A stretch of DNA of 47,693 nt from Prevotella sp. GTDB taxonomy: Bacteria > Bacteroidota > Bacteroidia > Bacteroidales > Bacteroidaceae. Where the stretch lies: contig JAEEXI010000022.1 in the NCBI GenBank assembly GCA_016291495.1, forward strand, positions 1 through 47,693, given 5' to 3'. A program made the translations under genes and the position numbers. How positions within the stretch are numbered: position 1 is the first letter of the stretch; each line of letters starts with the position of its first letter. Of the stretch, positions 33,601 through 42,293 are shown in pieces. The notes under the pieces are model-generated. The model did not search any database and had not been told where the DNA came from. It saw only the letters and a program-made list of their open reading frames with translations.

Positions 33601-33906
33601 ATAATGATGTAACAAGAGATGGAGTGCCTCACCGGCTCGTTCCTGAATAATATTCATCGGGAGTCCCGTCTCTTGTTGGACTTTCATAGCATAACCTTCT
33701 GAGTCTGGCAGTTGTCGCCAGATACCGTATAACTGACTGAGGATACGCATCTTCATTTCCTCCGTAGCCTTATTGGTAAAGGTAACGGCAAGGATAGTAC
33801 GATAGTTCTGGGGATTGACAACCAGTAATTTGATATATTGCGTGGCAAGTGTAAAAGTCTTTCCACTACCCGCACTGGCTTTATATACGAATAATGGTTT
33901 TCGCAT
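30676..33906 (-). CDS. addA: AddA-like UvrD/Rep helicase-nuclease
   Basis: 1076 residues from the ATG at 33906 (MRKPLFVYKASAGSGKT). An in-frame ATG at 33915 would overlap the upstream gene. Walker A is ASAGSGKT (10-17). Later helicase motifs are DEFQDTSTVQWKNF (II), VGDVKQSVYRWR (III), QTNYRSERNI (IV) and TIHKSKGLEYDHVLLPF (V). A C-terminal PD-(D/E)XK nuclease includes RRPDRVMTDGQRIIVVDFKFG. It works with the addB product (17-bp gap) in end resection. It starts 2 bp after the stop of the outer-membrane protein gene. Confidence 0.9.
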   Translation of the reverse strand: MRKPLFVYKASAGSGKTFTLATQYIKLLVVNPQNYRTILAVTFTNKATEEMKMRILSQLYGIWRQLPDSEGYAMKVQQETGLPMNIIQERAGEALHLLLHHYNNFRVQTIDAFFQSVLRNLAHELELTANLRVGLSGDQVEEMAVDQLIDNLKHTDLILQWLLHYIMDSLMEDKSWSNDDEKNTSFIREIKQFGKTIFRDYYKEHRSELNEKMTEKGFFEQYTKKLRQIRDDAKERMLTIAATFFDTLEQEHLTVADIKSGSRGVSGYFLKLKNGQFDSSILNDTASKAMTGPEYWYKKDHSRAEEIHILADQVLIPMLNHAEEEREKQWRLYQSAKLTLSHLNNLRLLSSIEQKVKDINDEANVFLLGNTQHLLHALIQESDAPFIFEKIGAQLHHVMIDEFQDTSTVQWKNFKVLMQECMSHVGSENLIVGDVKQSVYRWRSGDWRLLNNIEQQFPSEMMEIKPLQTNYRSERNIILFNNAFFTVAAKQEHDALGEQYPTGAQQLGNAYADVCQQIPERRTSQGYVDIRLLPATDYRERTLELLGDTIKELLARGISQSKIAILVRANDIITLIANYFAEQMPEITIVSDEAFRLDASVSVRLLVDALRLLTHPSDILTKANIVKTYHREVLGEQTTDATLLLKSVSADDLLPEAYIKHFDELLMLPLYELVEQLFQIFELQRLKDQSAYLCAFYDFLLQFTVDNSTGIDAFIESWEQDLHKKTIQSDELHGVRILTIHKSKGLEYDHVLLPFCDWQLERGETIWCEPQVAPFNELPVAVIDYGEKKMKGTIYEGDYLNEHLQVTVDNLNLLYVAFTRACKNLFVIGKRKAKQSRSFLIEQVLPELKLDGTVLNGIEDEKADITFSFGTLCTDEGRQQKTSDNVFLKTSEQLSVNMDVFGHKTEFRQSNKSREFIEADEEETTQQSYIKIGSILHHVFSHIRTIADVDEALQQLQQDGVLYDEEMTVTKVTSLLRKRLEDARVREWFSDKWTLYNECTILYKDADGRVCERRPDRVMTDGQRIIVVDFKFGHPHPDYQGQVREYMQLLHDMGHKQVEGYLWYVYSNKIEEVRRR

Positions 33907-33908
33907 AG

Positions 33909-35948
33909 CTACCATTTTCTGAACAACTCAAAAGTGAACTTAAAGCCAAAATTCTGAAACTTGGTATTCAGGAAACTGGCAAAGGCTCCAACAGACACAA
34001 AACGGGTTGAAAAACTATATCCTAACTCCGAATAGGCACGGGTGTGCTCTATTGAGAGGGTACTAAAATAGACACGTTCTGTCTCCACATATTTACCTAT
34101 TATGGGCAGGAAGGAGAAACAGAATAGGGGAGACTCATAGGAAGAATTGAACCGCAAATAATACTTCGACATATTATACCATTGACTGTTGAGCAATTGG
34201 AAATTACCTGTCCAATCATCTTCCCATCCGCCAGGAAGGTTTTCGTCACGGAAATTGGCATAGTCAAGAAAATAGGTAGTCGTGCTATTGGAATAGAAAC
34301 CGAAACCGCCTTTGAGACTGAGTACACGTAAGCAGTTTAGTTTAAATTTATGACTCACATCCGTCTCGACACGTGCATATTCAAGATTTGAGCCGAGAAT
34401 GCCCTTGATACTTCGCTCGTAGTTGATGGTAAAATAGGGTCCTTTCTTCCACGGCGATATATGCAACGTCAGGGTAGGAGCAAAACTTCGGTATATCGTC
34501 GGTTTATCAAACTCTATCATACCAGATACGTTCACGGGTTTACGGATATGGTAGACAAGACCTGCCTTGATCTCCAACCAGTCGTAGGCAACAACATTAT
34601 TGATGGCTTGGAAATAGTTATCAGTGAAGTAATCCAGTTCCATATTCGTATATCCATCCATCTCCCCACCATATTCTTGCTGAATAGATTGTATGACACT
34701 GGCATTAGAGATACGGTTGCCGTTGGCTATCACAATCTCAGCATATCCGTTACGCTTCGGATTATAGGTCATCCGGATGGGTGTGTAATGGAAAAACTGC
34801 TTGATTTTGAAGTTATAGCCAATTTGAGGCTGGATAGTCAGATAGCGTTTACTGTTCCAACTGTATCGAGCACCGAGCTGTATTTTATAGGACAATCCAC
34901 GATTATGGCTATAGCTTATATATTGTGGATTCAATATCGGGGAAAGATTGAATGAGATGCCACCAGCATCAGCATGAGAACTGGTTACCAAGTGGTCACC
35001 GATATTCCATAAGACATCTCCAAAATTACGTTTATTCTTTTTGGTGCTGTCATTTTCTTCCTTCTCCTGAGCCGCTAAAGCCTCCTGACGCTCTTGATCA
35101 TATTGCTGGTAGATGGCTTTTTCCTCTTCACGCAATTGTATAGGACGCAAACTGTCCATTTGTGCCCTGTCATGGACACCTTGAAGACTATCTGGGAGCG
35201 TGACAGGATTATTGTAGGTAGCCAGGAAATTAGTGGAGATGCGGTTTCCTATAAAATTGAATCTCAGGTCGCTTTTACACCGCTGAGGCAATAGTGAGTT
35301 GGTATCTTCTGTACCCATGACCACATCAATATGGAATTTCAACATGTCGAACTCACCTTCATAGGTGGTATAGATGACTCGTCCGGTATTGATGTCTACA
35401 ACGGCATTTCCCTTGACGAGCTGGGTATTCTTCAATTTCGGACGATAGGTGACTCTGGCCAGATTCGTTCCGTCGTAGTGTACATCATAGCGATAATACA
35501 TACGATTGCCGCGATAGAAAGGAGATAGAATCCGGTCTTCATATAAGGTCATCTCGTAAAGCGTTGGCGTCATATAGTCTGTAAAGGCTTCACTTACCTG
35601 ACCATGTGGTATGGTATTGCTGAGAAGCTGTGGTCTTATCGAGAATTCATGACTGTTTGTTTGTTCCATCCGACCATAGATTTCTGAGATGTATTTACGA
35701 TCGCCACGGGCAAAGTTGTACAACGATGGAACAAGGAAAAGGGTAGGGTTACGCCGTTCCGTATTCAGCGTATAACGCAGATACATATTAATATTCTCGC
35801 CCTCCAGATGATGGGCGAAATTCCGCTTGTAACTCCATATCTTCTCTAGCACGGATGTGGAGTCAGATTTTTCCATAGAAAAACTAATGGTGGGCATGAA
35901 AATGAACATGCTCACCATCAATTTCCTGATATGTGACTTGATATTCAC
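33909..35948 (-). CDS. DUF5686-like outer-membrane beta-barrel protein
   Basis: 679 residues. The codon at 35948 is GTG; translation from it gives a plausible signal peptide (basic MNIKSHIRK, hydrophobic LMVSMFIFMPTISF). An ATG at 35918 preceded by AGGAAA is an alternative. The middle region (DIVFY-type strands such as VKGNAVVDINTGRVIYTTYEGEF) and the last 400 residues, rich in alternating aromatic beta-strands ending in NFGFKFTFELFRKW, fit an outer-membrane barrel with a terminal aromatic signature. It resembles the DUF5686 family found across Bacteroidetes. Role unknown. Confidence 0.75.
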   Translation of the reverse strand: MNIKSHIRKLMVSMFIFMPTISFSMEKSDSTSVLEKIWSYKRNFAHHLEGENINMYLRYTLNTERRNPTLFLVPSLYNFARGDRKYISEIYGRMEQTNSHEFSIRPQLLSNTIPHGQVSEAFTDYMTPTLYEMTLYEDRILSPFYRGNRMYYRYDVHYDGTNLARVTYRPKLKNTQLVKGNAVVDINTGRVIYTTYEGEFDMLKFHIDVVMGTEDTNSLLPQRCKSDLRFNFIGNRISTNFLATYNNPVTLPDSLQGVHDRAQMDSLRPIQLREEEKAIYQQYDQERQEALAAQEKEENDSTKKNKRNFGDVLWNIGDHLVTSSHADAGGISFNLSPILNPQYISYSHNRGLSYKIQLGARYSWNSKRYLTIQPQIGYNFKIKQFFHYTPIRMTYNPKRNGYAEIVIANGNRISNASVIQSIQQEYGGEMDGYTNMELDYFTDNYFQAINNVVAYDWLEIKAGLVYHIRKPVNVSGMIEFDKPTIYRSFAPTLTLHISPWKKGPYFTINYERSIKGILGSNLEYARVETDVSHKFKLNCLRVLSLKGGFGFYSNSTTTYFLDYANFRDENLPGGWEDDWTGNFQLLNSQWYNMSKYYLRFNSSYESPLFCFSFLPIIGKYVETERVYFSTLSIEHTRAYSELGYSFSTRFVSVGAFASFLNTKFQNFGFKFTFELFRKW

Positions 35949-35984
35949 GACCCCAAAATTACAAAATAATTTTGAGGAAGCAAA
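35947..35984 (-). promoter_or_regulatory. Sigma-ABfr-type promoter of the outer-membrane protein/addAB operon
   Basis: Minus strand TTTG (complement of 35981-35984), a 19-nt spacer and TAATTTTG (35954-35961). The predicted start falls on the GTG codon at 35946-35948, so either the mRNA is leaderless or translation begins at 35918. Confidence 0.65.
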
Positions 35985-35988
35985 TTTT

Positions 35989-36861
35989 TTAGCCTAAATA
36001 TTTTATTAAAATACGTGCATTTCCTGATTCACGGAGTTTTGCAATGCTTTTTTCGCGAATCTGACGAACACGTTCACGGGTCAGTCCTAAACGATCTCCA
36101 ATCTCTTCCAGACCTTTTTCATGGCATCCGATACCGAAACACTCACGGATAATAGTAATCTCACGGTCTTTCAGTACTTTTTGGAGTACCGTATTCAATT
36201 CTTGGGCCATTGACTCATGGTCAACCTGACGGTCTGTACGTGAATCATCACCACTGGCCATCACATCCAACATACAGTTATCTTCACCATCCTGAAATGG
36301 TGCATCAATAGAGACATGATGTCCATCAGCCATCAAACTCTGGCCGATTTTCTCTTCATCCAGATTAGTGGCTTCGCTCAATTCTGATACAGAAGGATGA
36401 CGCTGATTCTCCTGCTCAAACTTATTAATTTCGTGATTAATCTTATTCAGACTTCCTACTTGGTTCAGTGGAAGACGAACAATACGACTCTGTTCTGCAA
36501 TAGCCTGAAGAATACTCTGACGAATCCACCATACAGCGTAAGAGATAAACTTAAAACCACGTGTTTCATCAAATTTCTGTGCGGCCTTAATCAGGCCAAT
36601 GTTACCCTCATCAATCAAATCAGTCAGCGTCAATCCCTGATGCTGATACTGCTTAGCAACAGATACTACGAATCGAAGATTGGCTGTTACAAGCTTGTCT
36701 TTGGCACGTTCTCCCTCTGGACCGCCTTTGCGAATCTTCTGAGCCAGCTCAATTTCTTCATCAATACTGATCAGAGGGGCACGACCAATTTCCACCAAAT
36801 ACTTATCCAGTGCCTCACTTGAACGATTCGTAATACTTTTCTGAATCTTTAATTGTCTCAT
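35989..36861 (-). CDS. rpoD: Primary sigma factor of Bacteroidetes type
   Basis: 290 residues, the short form without region 1.1 that is the housekeeping sigma of Bacteroidetes. MRQLKIQKSITNRSSEALDKYL starts region 1.2. Region 2 contains LVTANLRFVVSVAKQYQHQGLTLTDLIDEGNIGLIKAA and the -10-binding FKFISYAVWWIRQSILQAIAEQ. Region 3 begins ISRIVRLPLNQ-like, and region 4 is ECFGIGCHEKGLEEIGDRLGLTRERVRQIREKS. It recognises the TAnnTTTG elements seen throughout this window. Confidence 0.97.
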   Translation of the reverse strand: MRQLKIQKSITNRSSEALDKYLVEIGRAPLISIDEEIELAQKIRKGGPEGERAKDKLVTANLRFVVSVAKQYQHQGLTLTDLIDEGNIGLIKAAQKFDETRGFKFISYAVWWIRQSILQAIAEQSRIVRLPLNQVGSLNKINHEINKFEQENQRHPSVSELSEATNLDEEKIGQSLMADGHHVSIDAPFQDGEDNCMLDVMASGDDSRTDRQVDHESMAQELNTVLQKVLKDREITIIRECFGIGCHEKGLEEIGDRLGLTRERVRQIREKSIAKLRESGNARILIKYLG

Positions 36862-36934
36862 TATAAACTTTTGTCTTTTTCCTTAACTGCTTGAAAATCA
36901 AGCCTCTGTATTAATTAATACCGTAAAACGATGC

Positions 36935-36942
36935 AAAATTAC
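36935..36942 (-). promoter_or_regulatory. -7 element of rpoD
   Basis: Minus strand TAATTTTG. No good TTTG at -33. The leader would be about 67 nt and contains the hairpin GCTTGA-AAA-TCAAGC (about 36887-36902) and a TATTAATTAATA palindrome. Confidence 0.5.
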
Positions 36943-37091
36943 AAAAAAATACAATACGTTGTTCTCCAGGTGCTTAATATTTTTTCTTAAAAATACTTAA
37001 TGAAACGACTGGTATATTTTACAAGAATTGGCATTATGATAAATAGAGAATATTATACAGCATACTTGGAACTTCCCTTTTGAAGAAAATC

Positions 37092-37712
37092 TTATTCGTT
37101 TTTAAGTGTGGGCAGTGATAGATGATAGCGAACAGCCAAGAAACGGATTAAGCATGTGATGAGAAAAGAAACCACGACTGTCATTTCTATCGTCACACCC
37201 AAATAATCCAAGAGCCAATAAGATATTCCACCAGCAACAGCTGCCATGGCATAAATCTCTCGTTGGAAAATAACGGGTTCATTATTAAGCAGCACATCGC
37301 GGATAACACCGCCTGCAGAACCTGTTATGCATCCCATGATAATAGCCACCCAGTATGGTTGTCCGAATAACAGAGACTTCTGAATACCCGCAATGGTAAA
37401 TAATGCCAATCCCAATGTGTCAAACACGAACCACGTATTACGCAGCCCCTCCATATGTTTGGCAAAGACAATGACAAACAATAATGCCATCGCCGTACAT
37501 ATAATATATATAGGATTGGTCATCCAAAAAGGTGTAGTTCCCAACATCACATCACGAATAGTTCCACCGCCTATAGCCACCGCTATACCACAGACATATC
37601 CGCCGAACCAGTCAAAATGTTTGGCTGCAGCATGCCGGATTCCGGAAATCGCAAAGGCGAAAGTGCCTAGGAATTCTATGACCTGCATTACAATATTGTC
37701 ATATTCCCCCAT
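37092..37712 (-). CDS. UPF0126/TRIC-type membrane protein
   Basis: 206 residues, about seven membrane helices in two homologous halves, each with a glycine-rich signature: GGGTIRDVMLG and GSAGGVIRDVLLN. These are the marks of the bacterial TRIC/YicG family; members form trimeric monovalent cation channels. It lies downstream of rarA and 78 bp of heptamer-rich spacer separates them. Confidence 0.9.
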   Translation of the reverse strand: MGEYDNIVMQVIEFLGTFAFAISGIRHAAAKHFDWFGGYVCGIAVAIGGGTIRDVMLGTTPFWMTNPIYIICTAMALLFVIVFAKHMEGLRNTWFVFDTLGLALFTIAGIQKSLLFGQPYWVAIIMGCITGSAGGVIRDVLLNNEPVIFQREIYAMAAVAGGISYWLLDYLGVTIEMTVVVSFLITCLIRFLAVRYHLSLPTLKNE

Positions 37713-37738
37713 TGTTATCTCAAAACTCTTAACTTATG

Positions 37739-37794
37739 AACTATGAACTCTAAACTATAAACTCTAAACTCTAAACTCTAAACTCTAAACTATT
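37739..37794 (-). repeat. Heptanucleotide repeat (AACTCTA)8
   Basis: Eight tandem 7-bp units, consensus AACT(C/A)TA on the plus strand. The last unit contains the rarA stop codon (37790-37792). Confidence 0.9.
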
Positions 37795-39058
37795 TATACC
37801 TCTCCCCCCAATAATTAACCATCCGTTCATAGAGTTTTTCCTCTACGGGAGAATGCTGTCCTATCCATAACCTTTCATTGACCAATGCGTCAGGCATATA
37901 CTGTTGTGGTGTGAAATGTCCTGGATAGTCATGCGGATACAGATAACCGTCATGATATCCCAACTCCTTCATCAGTTGCGTCGGAGCATTTCTAATCGGC
38001 AGCGGCACAGGCTGATTACCAGTCTGTCTCACCAGTTCCAAAGCACGGTCAATACCCAGATAGGCAGAATTACTCTTCGGCGATGTTGCCAGATATACCG
38101 TCGCCTCTGCCAATGGGATGCGTCCCTCTGGCCATCCGATTTTCTGCACGGCATCGAAAGCGGCATTGGCCAGCAACAGGGCATTGGGATTCGCAAGTCC
38201 GATATCTTCCGAAGCCGAGATGACCAGTCGTCTGGCAATGAACTTCGGGTCTTCCCCACCCTCTATCATCCTTGCCAGCCAATATAATGCAGCGTCAGGA
38301 TCAGAGCCGCGGATACTTTTGATGAAAGCAGAGATAATGTCATAGTGCATCTCTCCGTCCTTATCATAGGCAAGTGGATTCTGTTGCAGACGCAGGTTGA
38401 CAAGTTCGTCAGTAATGACAACATCTCCCGTATCGGCTTCTACCACCAACTCCAAGATATTCAGCAATTTACGGGCATCACCCCCACTATATCTCAACAA
38501 TGCATCCGTCTCTTTCAGTTCTATGTGCCGTTCCTTGAGTATCACATCGTTCGTGACAGCCCGATGCAGTAGTTGCAGCAAATCATCTTTCTCCAGTGAT
38601 TTCAGGACGTACAACTGACAACGTGACAAGAGCGGACGGATGACTTCGAAAGAAGGATTTTCCGTCGTTGCCCCTATGAGTGTGACGATCCCCTTTTCTA
38701 CGGCTCCCAATAGTGAGTCTTGTTGTGACTTGGAGAAACGGTGAATCTCGTCTATAAATAAAATAGGTGAAGCTTCATTGAAGAAACGCCCTTTCTGAGC
38801 CCTTTCTATCACATCCCTCACATCCTTCACACCGCTGGTAACCGCTGACAGCGTGTAGAAGGGTGTTTCCAGGCGATGGGCGATAATCTGTGCCAAGGTG
38901 GTCTTTCCCACTCCAGGAGGTCCCCACAGGATAAACGACGGGATACGTCCTGCGTCAATCATCTTTCGCAAGACAGCCCCCTCCCCTACCAAATGCTGCT
39001 GACCGATATAGTCTTCAAGGGTCTTTGGTCGTAACCTTTCTGCTAATGGTTCTGCCAT
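37790..39058 (-). CDS. rarA: Replication-associated recombination protein A (RarA/MgsA)
   Basis: 422 residues from the ATG at 39058 (MAEPLAERLRPKTLEDYIGQQHL); an upstream TTG reading would begin inside the promoter. AAA+ motifs: FILWGPPGVGKTTLAQ (Walker A), PILFIDEIHRFSKSQQDSLL (Walker B), IGATTENPSFEV and a C-terminal LNALVNERLW-like helical domain involved in tetramer formation (PNALLLANAAFDAVQKIGWPEG). It acts at stalled replication forks. The stop lies inside the heptamer tract. Confidence 0.96.
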   Translation of the reverse strand: MAEPLAERLRPKTLEDYIGQQHLVGEGAVLRKMIDAGRIPSFILWGPPGVGKTTLAQIIAHRLETPFYTLSAVTSGVKDVRDVIERAQKGRFFNEASPILFIDEIHRFSKSQQDSLLGAVEKGIVTLIGATTENPSFEVIRPLLSRCQLYVLKSLEKDDLLQLLHRAVTNDVILKERHIELKETDALLRYSGGDARKLLNILELVVEADTGDVVITDELVNLRLQQNPLAYDKDGEMHYDIISAFIKSIRGSDPDAALYWLARMIEGGEDPKFIARRLVISASEDIGLANPNALLLANAAFDAVQKIGWPEGRIPLAEATVYLATSPKSNSAYLGIDRALELVRQTGNQPVPLPIRNAPTQLMKELGYHDGYLYPHDYPGHFTPQQYMPDALVNERLWIGQHSPVEEKLYERMVNYWGERYK

Positions 39059-39060
39059 AA

Positions 39061-39098
39061 TGATTGGCAAATTTACTACTTTTTACGTAATTAACAAA
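39061..39098 (-). promoter_or_regulatory. Sigma-ABfr-type promoter of rarA
   Basis: Minus strand TTTG (complement of 39095-39098), a 19-nt spacer and TAAATTTG (39068-39075). Predicted start near 39061, about 3 nt before the rarA ATG. Confidence 0.75.
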
Positions 39099-39115
39099 AA
39101 ATATTCTTGAAATAC

Positions 39116-39153
39116 TTGTTTTTTGATACATTTTGCATTACCTTTGCAAAAAA
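39116..39153 (+). promoter_or_regulatory. Sigma-ABfr-type promoter of the acidic-tailed protein
   Basis: TTG (39116-39118), a 20-nt spacer and TACCTTTG (39139-39146). Predicted start near 39153, leader about 18 nt. It is divergent from the rarA promoter with 17 bp between their -33 boxes. Confidence 0.75.
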
Positions 39154-39171
39154 TAAAACAAGAAATCTCAT

Positions 39172-39957
39172 ATGAAAGAATCATCAACGAAACAGGCGCT
39201 GAGCCTTAAAACCTTGACTAAAAGTTCTGTCTGGGATGTACAGGAGAATGACATTTTCCGAATGTTAGTGAGTGGTAGCAAGGATGCTGAGATCAAGGAT
39301 AACCTCCGTCATTATATTGATATTATCCGTTCGGCATTCAGTATGGAGGAATTGAAGAACGATACCCCCGCAATCCGTAAGGCGTACGAGAAACAAGGAT
39401 ACAAAGTCGGACAGATTCCTGTCGACGAGAGTACCAAGGTGCTTTGGGCCATCCGTAAGCGCCCTATCATGCGTGTTACCGATCTGACCTACGAAAATAT
39501 CCGTCATATCACAGCCAGCAAGCTGATTGAGGTTCTTGACCGCAATTTCGGAGGCGGCTGGGATTCTTTGTCACAGTCTATTCAAGACATCATTGAGAGC
39601 GGTTTCGACATTTCCACGACGACATTGCCCAAAGACCGCCTGCACAAAAAGGGCGGTATGTATGAGAAAAAGGTCGCCGACGGCTATGAAGTACTGGAGG
39701 TCGCCAAAGGTACTTGGGTAGAGGCTATCTTTGCCAAGTTGAAGCCGGAAACGATCAAACCCCGCATGAAATTCGAGGCTACGGATGAGGATGCCGACAT
39801 GGAGGATGTTGACAACTTCAACAGCCATGAAGACGACGATGTCGATGAGTTCAATGAAGACGAGATGAACGAGGATAATTACCGTACTACCTTTGAGATC
39901 GAGGAAGACCCTGATGAAGAGGCAGTGGAATTATCTGAGTATGGTGCTGACGAATAG
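39172..39957 (+). CDS. Cytoplasmic protein with long acidic tail, unrecognised
   Basis: 261 residues, no signal peptide or membrane helix. Residues 1-200 look folded and mixed alpha/beta (VWDVQENDIFRMLVSGSKDA, HYIDIIRSAFSMEELKND, FGGGWDSLSQSIQDIIESGF, KVADGYEVLEVAKGTWVEAIF). Residues about 205-261 are almost all Asp/Glu/Asn (stretches such as DEDADMEDVDNFNSHEDDD), as in DNA mimics, histone-like chaperones or ribosome-associated factors. I recognise no family. It is under a strong consensus promoter, divergent from rarA and upstream of hppA by 52 bp. Confidence 0.75.
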   Translation: MKESSTKQALSLKTLTKSSVWDVQENDIFRMLVSGSKDAEIKDNLRHYIDIIRSAFSMEELKNDTPAIRKAYEKQGYKVGQIPVDESTKVLWAIRKRPIMRVTDLTYENIRHITASKLIEVLDRNFGGGWDSLSQSIQDIIESGFDISTTTLPKDRLHKKGGMYEKKVADGYEVLEVAKGTWVEAIFAKLKPETIKPRMKFEATDEDADMEDVDNFNSHEDDDVDEFNEDEMNEDNYRTTFEIEEDPDEEAVELSEYGADE

Positions 39958-40009
39958 TCTTCTTCCATCAGACACAATAACTAAGAACTTAAAACTTTAT
40001 TAATCAGAT

Positions 40010-42205
40010 ATGAATATTCCAAGTGTGTTTTGGCTTGTTCCCATAGCCTCTATAGTGGCATTGGGAATGGCATGGTTCTTCTTCAAGAGCATGATGAAGT
40101 CCGACGAGGGAACACCTCGTATGCGTGAGATTGCACTCTATGTGCGTAAGGGTGCTATGGCCTATCTGAAACAACAGTATAAGGTCGTTGCCATCGTGTT
40201 TGTTGTTCTGTGTGCCTTGTTCTCTTTCATGGCGTATGGACTGCATGTACAGAACCCCTGGGTTCCGTTTGCCTTCCTGACGGGTGGTCTCTTCTCGGGC
40301 TTGGCTGGTTTCTTCGGCATGAAGACAGCCACCTATGCTTCTGCACGTACCGCCAACGCAGCCCGTCAGAGTCTGGACGGTGGCCTGAAAGTGGCCTTCC
40401 GCTCGGGTGCCGTGATGGGACTCACTGTTGTTGGTCTCGGCCTGTTGGATATCGCTTGTTGGTTTTATGCGCTGTCGTTCGTCTATACCGACGACAAAAT
40501 GGCGCTCATCACCATCACCACCACGATGCTGACCTTCGGTATGGGTGCTTCTACACAGGCGCTCTTCGCCCGTGTGGGTGGCGGTATCTATACGAAGGCT
40601 GCCGACGTAGGTGCTGATATCGTGGGAAAGGTGGAAGCCGACATCCCTGAGGACGACCCGCGCAACCCTGCTACGATTGCGGATAACGTAGGTGATAACG
40701 TAGGCGATGTCGCTGGTATGGGTGCCGACCTGTACGAATCGTATTGTGGTTCCATTCTGTCAACTGCAGCTCTAGGTGCTGCTGCCTTTGGTGTGGCAGG
40801 ACTGGAAATTCAGTTGAAGGCCGTCATCGCCCCCATGCTGATAGCCGCCGTAGGCGTATTCCTCTCTTTGTTAGGTATTTTCCTCGTTCGCACGAAGGAA
40901 GGTGCTACTATGAAGGACCTGTTGCGCTCGCTCTCGTTGGGAACCAACGTCAGCGCCCTGCTCATCGCTATCGCCACCTTTGCCATCCTCTATCTTTTGG
41001 GTATTGAGAACTGGCTGGGTCTCTCCTTCTCTGTCATCTCTGGTCTAGCCGCTGGTGTCATCATCGGACAGGCAACGGAATACTATACCTCTCACTCGTA
41101 TAAACCTACTCAGAAGATCTCCGAGGCAGGACAGACAGGTGCCGCTACCGTGATTATCAAAGGCATCGGAACGGGTATGATTTCTACTTGTATCCCTGTC
41201 ATCACTATTGGTGTCGCCATCATGATGAGCTACCTCTGCGCCAACGGCTTCGACCTCTCTATGTCGTCAACCTCACTGTCGCACGGTCTCTATGGTATCG
41301 GTATCGCTGCCGTAGGTATGCTCTCTACACTGGGTATCACACTGGCTACCGATGCTTACGGACCTATTGCCGACAATGCCGGTGGTAATGCCGAGATGTG
41401 TCAGTTGGGCGAAGAGGTGCGCCATCGTACCGATGCCCTTGATGCATTAGGAAACACTACCGCTGCTACGGGTAAGGGCTTCGCCATCGGTTCTGCAGCC
41501 CTCACAGCCCTCGCCCTCCTCGCCTCTTACATCGAGGAAATCAAGATTGCAATGGAGCGTGCTGGTGAGACGCTGACCAATGTGGCTGGTGAGACCATCA
41601 ATGCTGCTGACGCCACCATCCCTGACTTCATGAACTACTTCCAGATCAACCTCATGAACCCCCGCGTCATCGTGGGTGCTTTCATTGGTGCGATGGCAGC
41701 CTTCCTGTTCTGTGGTATGACGATGGAGGCTGTAGGTCGTGCTGCCGAGAAGATGGTACAGGAGGTCCGTCGCCAGTTCCGTGAGATTGCTGGTATTTTG
41801 GAAGGTACAGGAACGCCTGACTATGGTCGTTGCGTGGAGATATCCACCCGTGCTGCCCAGCACGAAATGATAGTCCCCTCCATCCTTGCCATCATCATCC
41901 CCATCCTCGTAGGCTGTGTACTGGGTGTGGCTGGTGTCCTCGGACTGCTGGTAGGCGGTCTGGCTGGTGGCTTCACTCTCGCTGTCTTTATGGCTAATGC
42001 CGGTGGTGCCTGGGACAATGCGAAGAAGAATATTGAAGAAGGCGCCTTCGGTGGTAAGGGTTCGTTTGCCCATAAGGCATGTATCGTAGGCGACACCGTA
42101 GGCGATCCGTTCAAAGATACCTCTGGTCCATCACTCAACATCCTCATCAAACTGATGTCGATGGTATCCATTGTAATGGCAGGACTAACCATTGTGTTCA
42201 GTTAA
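40010..42205 (+). CDS. hppA: Membrane-bound K+-dependent-type pyrophosphatase
   Basis: 731 residues, about 16 membrane helices. Catalytic region: GGGIYTKAADVGADIVGKVE and DDPRNPATIADNVGDNVGDVAGMGADLYESY, with further Asp-rich loops ATDAYGPIADNAGGNAEMC and GDTVGDPFKDTSGPSLNIL. It splits cytoplasmic PPi and pumps H+ or Na+ out. The sequence GNTTAATGKG has Ala where K+-independent enzymes have Lys, so K+ activation is expected. Bacteroidetes relatives often pump Na+, but ion choice is not settled here. Confidence 0.97.
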   Translation: MNIPSVFWLVPIASIVALGMAWFFFKSMMKSDEGTPRMREIALYVRKGAMAYLKQQYKVVAIVFVVLCALFSFMAYGLHVQNPWVPFAFLTGGLFSGLAGFFGMKTATYASARTANAARQSLDGGLKVAFRSGAVMGLTVVGLGLLDIACWFYALSFVYTDDKMALITITTTMLTFGMGASTQALFARVGGGIYTKAADVGADIVGKVEADIPEDDPRNPATIADNVGDNVGDVAGMGADLYESYCGSILSTAALGAAAFGVAGLEIQLKAVIAPMLIAAVGVFLSLLGIFLVRTKEGATMKDLLRSLSLGTNVSALLIAIATFAILYLLGIENWLGLSFSVISGLAAGVIIGQATEYYTSHSYKPTQKISEAGQTGAATVIIKGIGTGMISTCIPVITIGVAIMMSYLCANGFDLSMSSTSLSHGLYGIGIAAVGMLSTLGITLATDAYGPIADNAGGNAEMCQLGEEVRHRTDALDALGNTTAATGKGFAIGSAALTALALLASYIEEIKIAMERAGETLTNVAGETINAADATIPDFMNYFQINLMNPRVIVGAFIGAMAAFLFCGMTMEAVGRAAEKMVQEVRRQFREIAGILEGTGTPDYGRCVEISTRAAQHEMIVPSILAIIIPILVGCVLGVAGVLGLLVGGLAGGFTLAVFMANAGGAWDNAKKNIEEGAFGGKGSFAHKACIVGDTVGDPFKDTSGPSLNILIKLMSMVSIVMAGLTIVFS

Positions 42206-42231
42206 TAAAAGATTAAAAATCGCATTATTAG

Positions 42232-42262
42232 AAGGCTCCGATTACTAATTCGGAGCCTTTTT
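42232..42262 (+). terminator. Rho-independent terminator of hppA
   Basis: A 10-bp stem AAGGCTCCGA (42232-42241) with TCGGAGCCTT (42250-42259), an 8-nt loop and then a T run. Confidence 0.9.
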
Positions 42263-42293
42263 CTACCTTTTTTTGAAAAAAGTCGAAGAAAAG

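Noticed and set aside
33909..33915. ATG at 33915 as addA start
   Set aside because: It would add three residues and overlap the upstream stop; the ATG at 33906 begins the usual MRKPLFVYKASAGSGKT without overlap. The difference is small and not certain.
37000..37083. A 27-codon frame (MKRLVYFTRIGIM...) between rpoD and the UPF0126 gene
   Set aside because: Short, with no promoter, coupling or family pattern; chance is likely.
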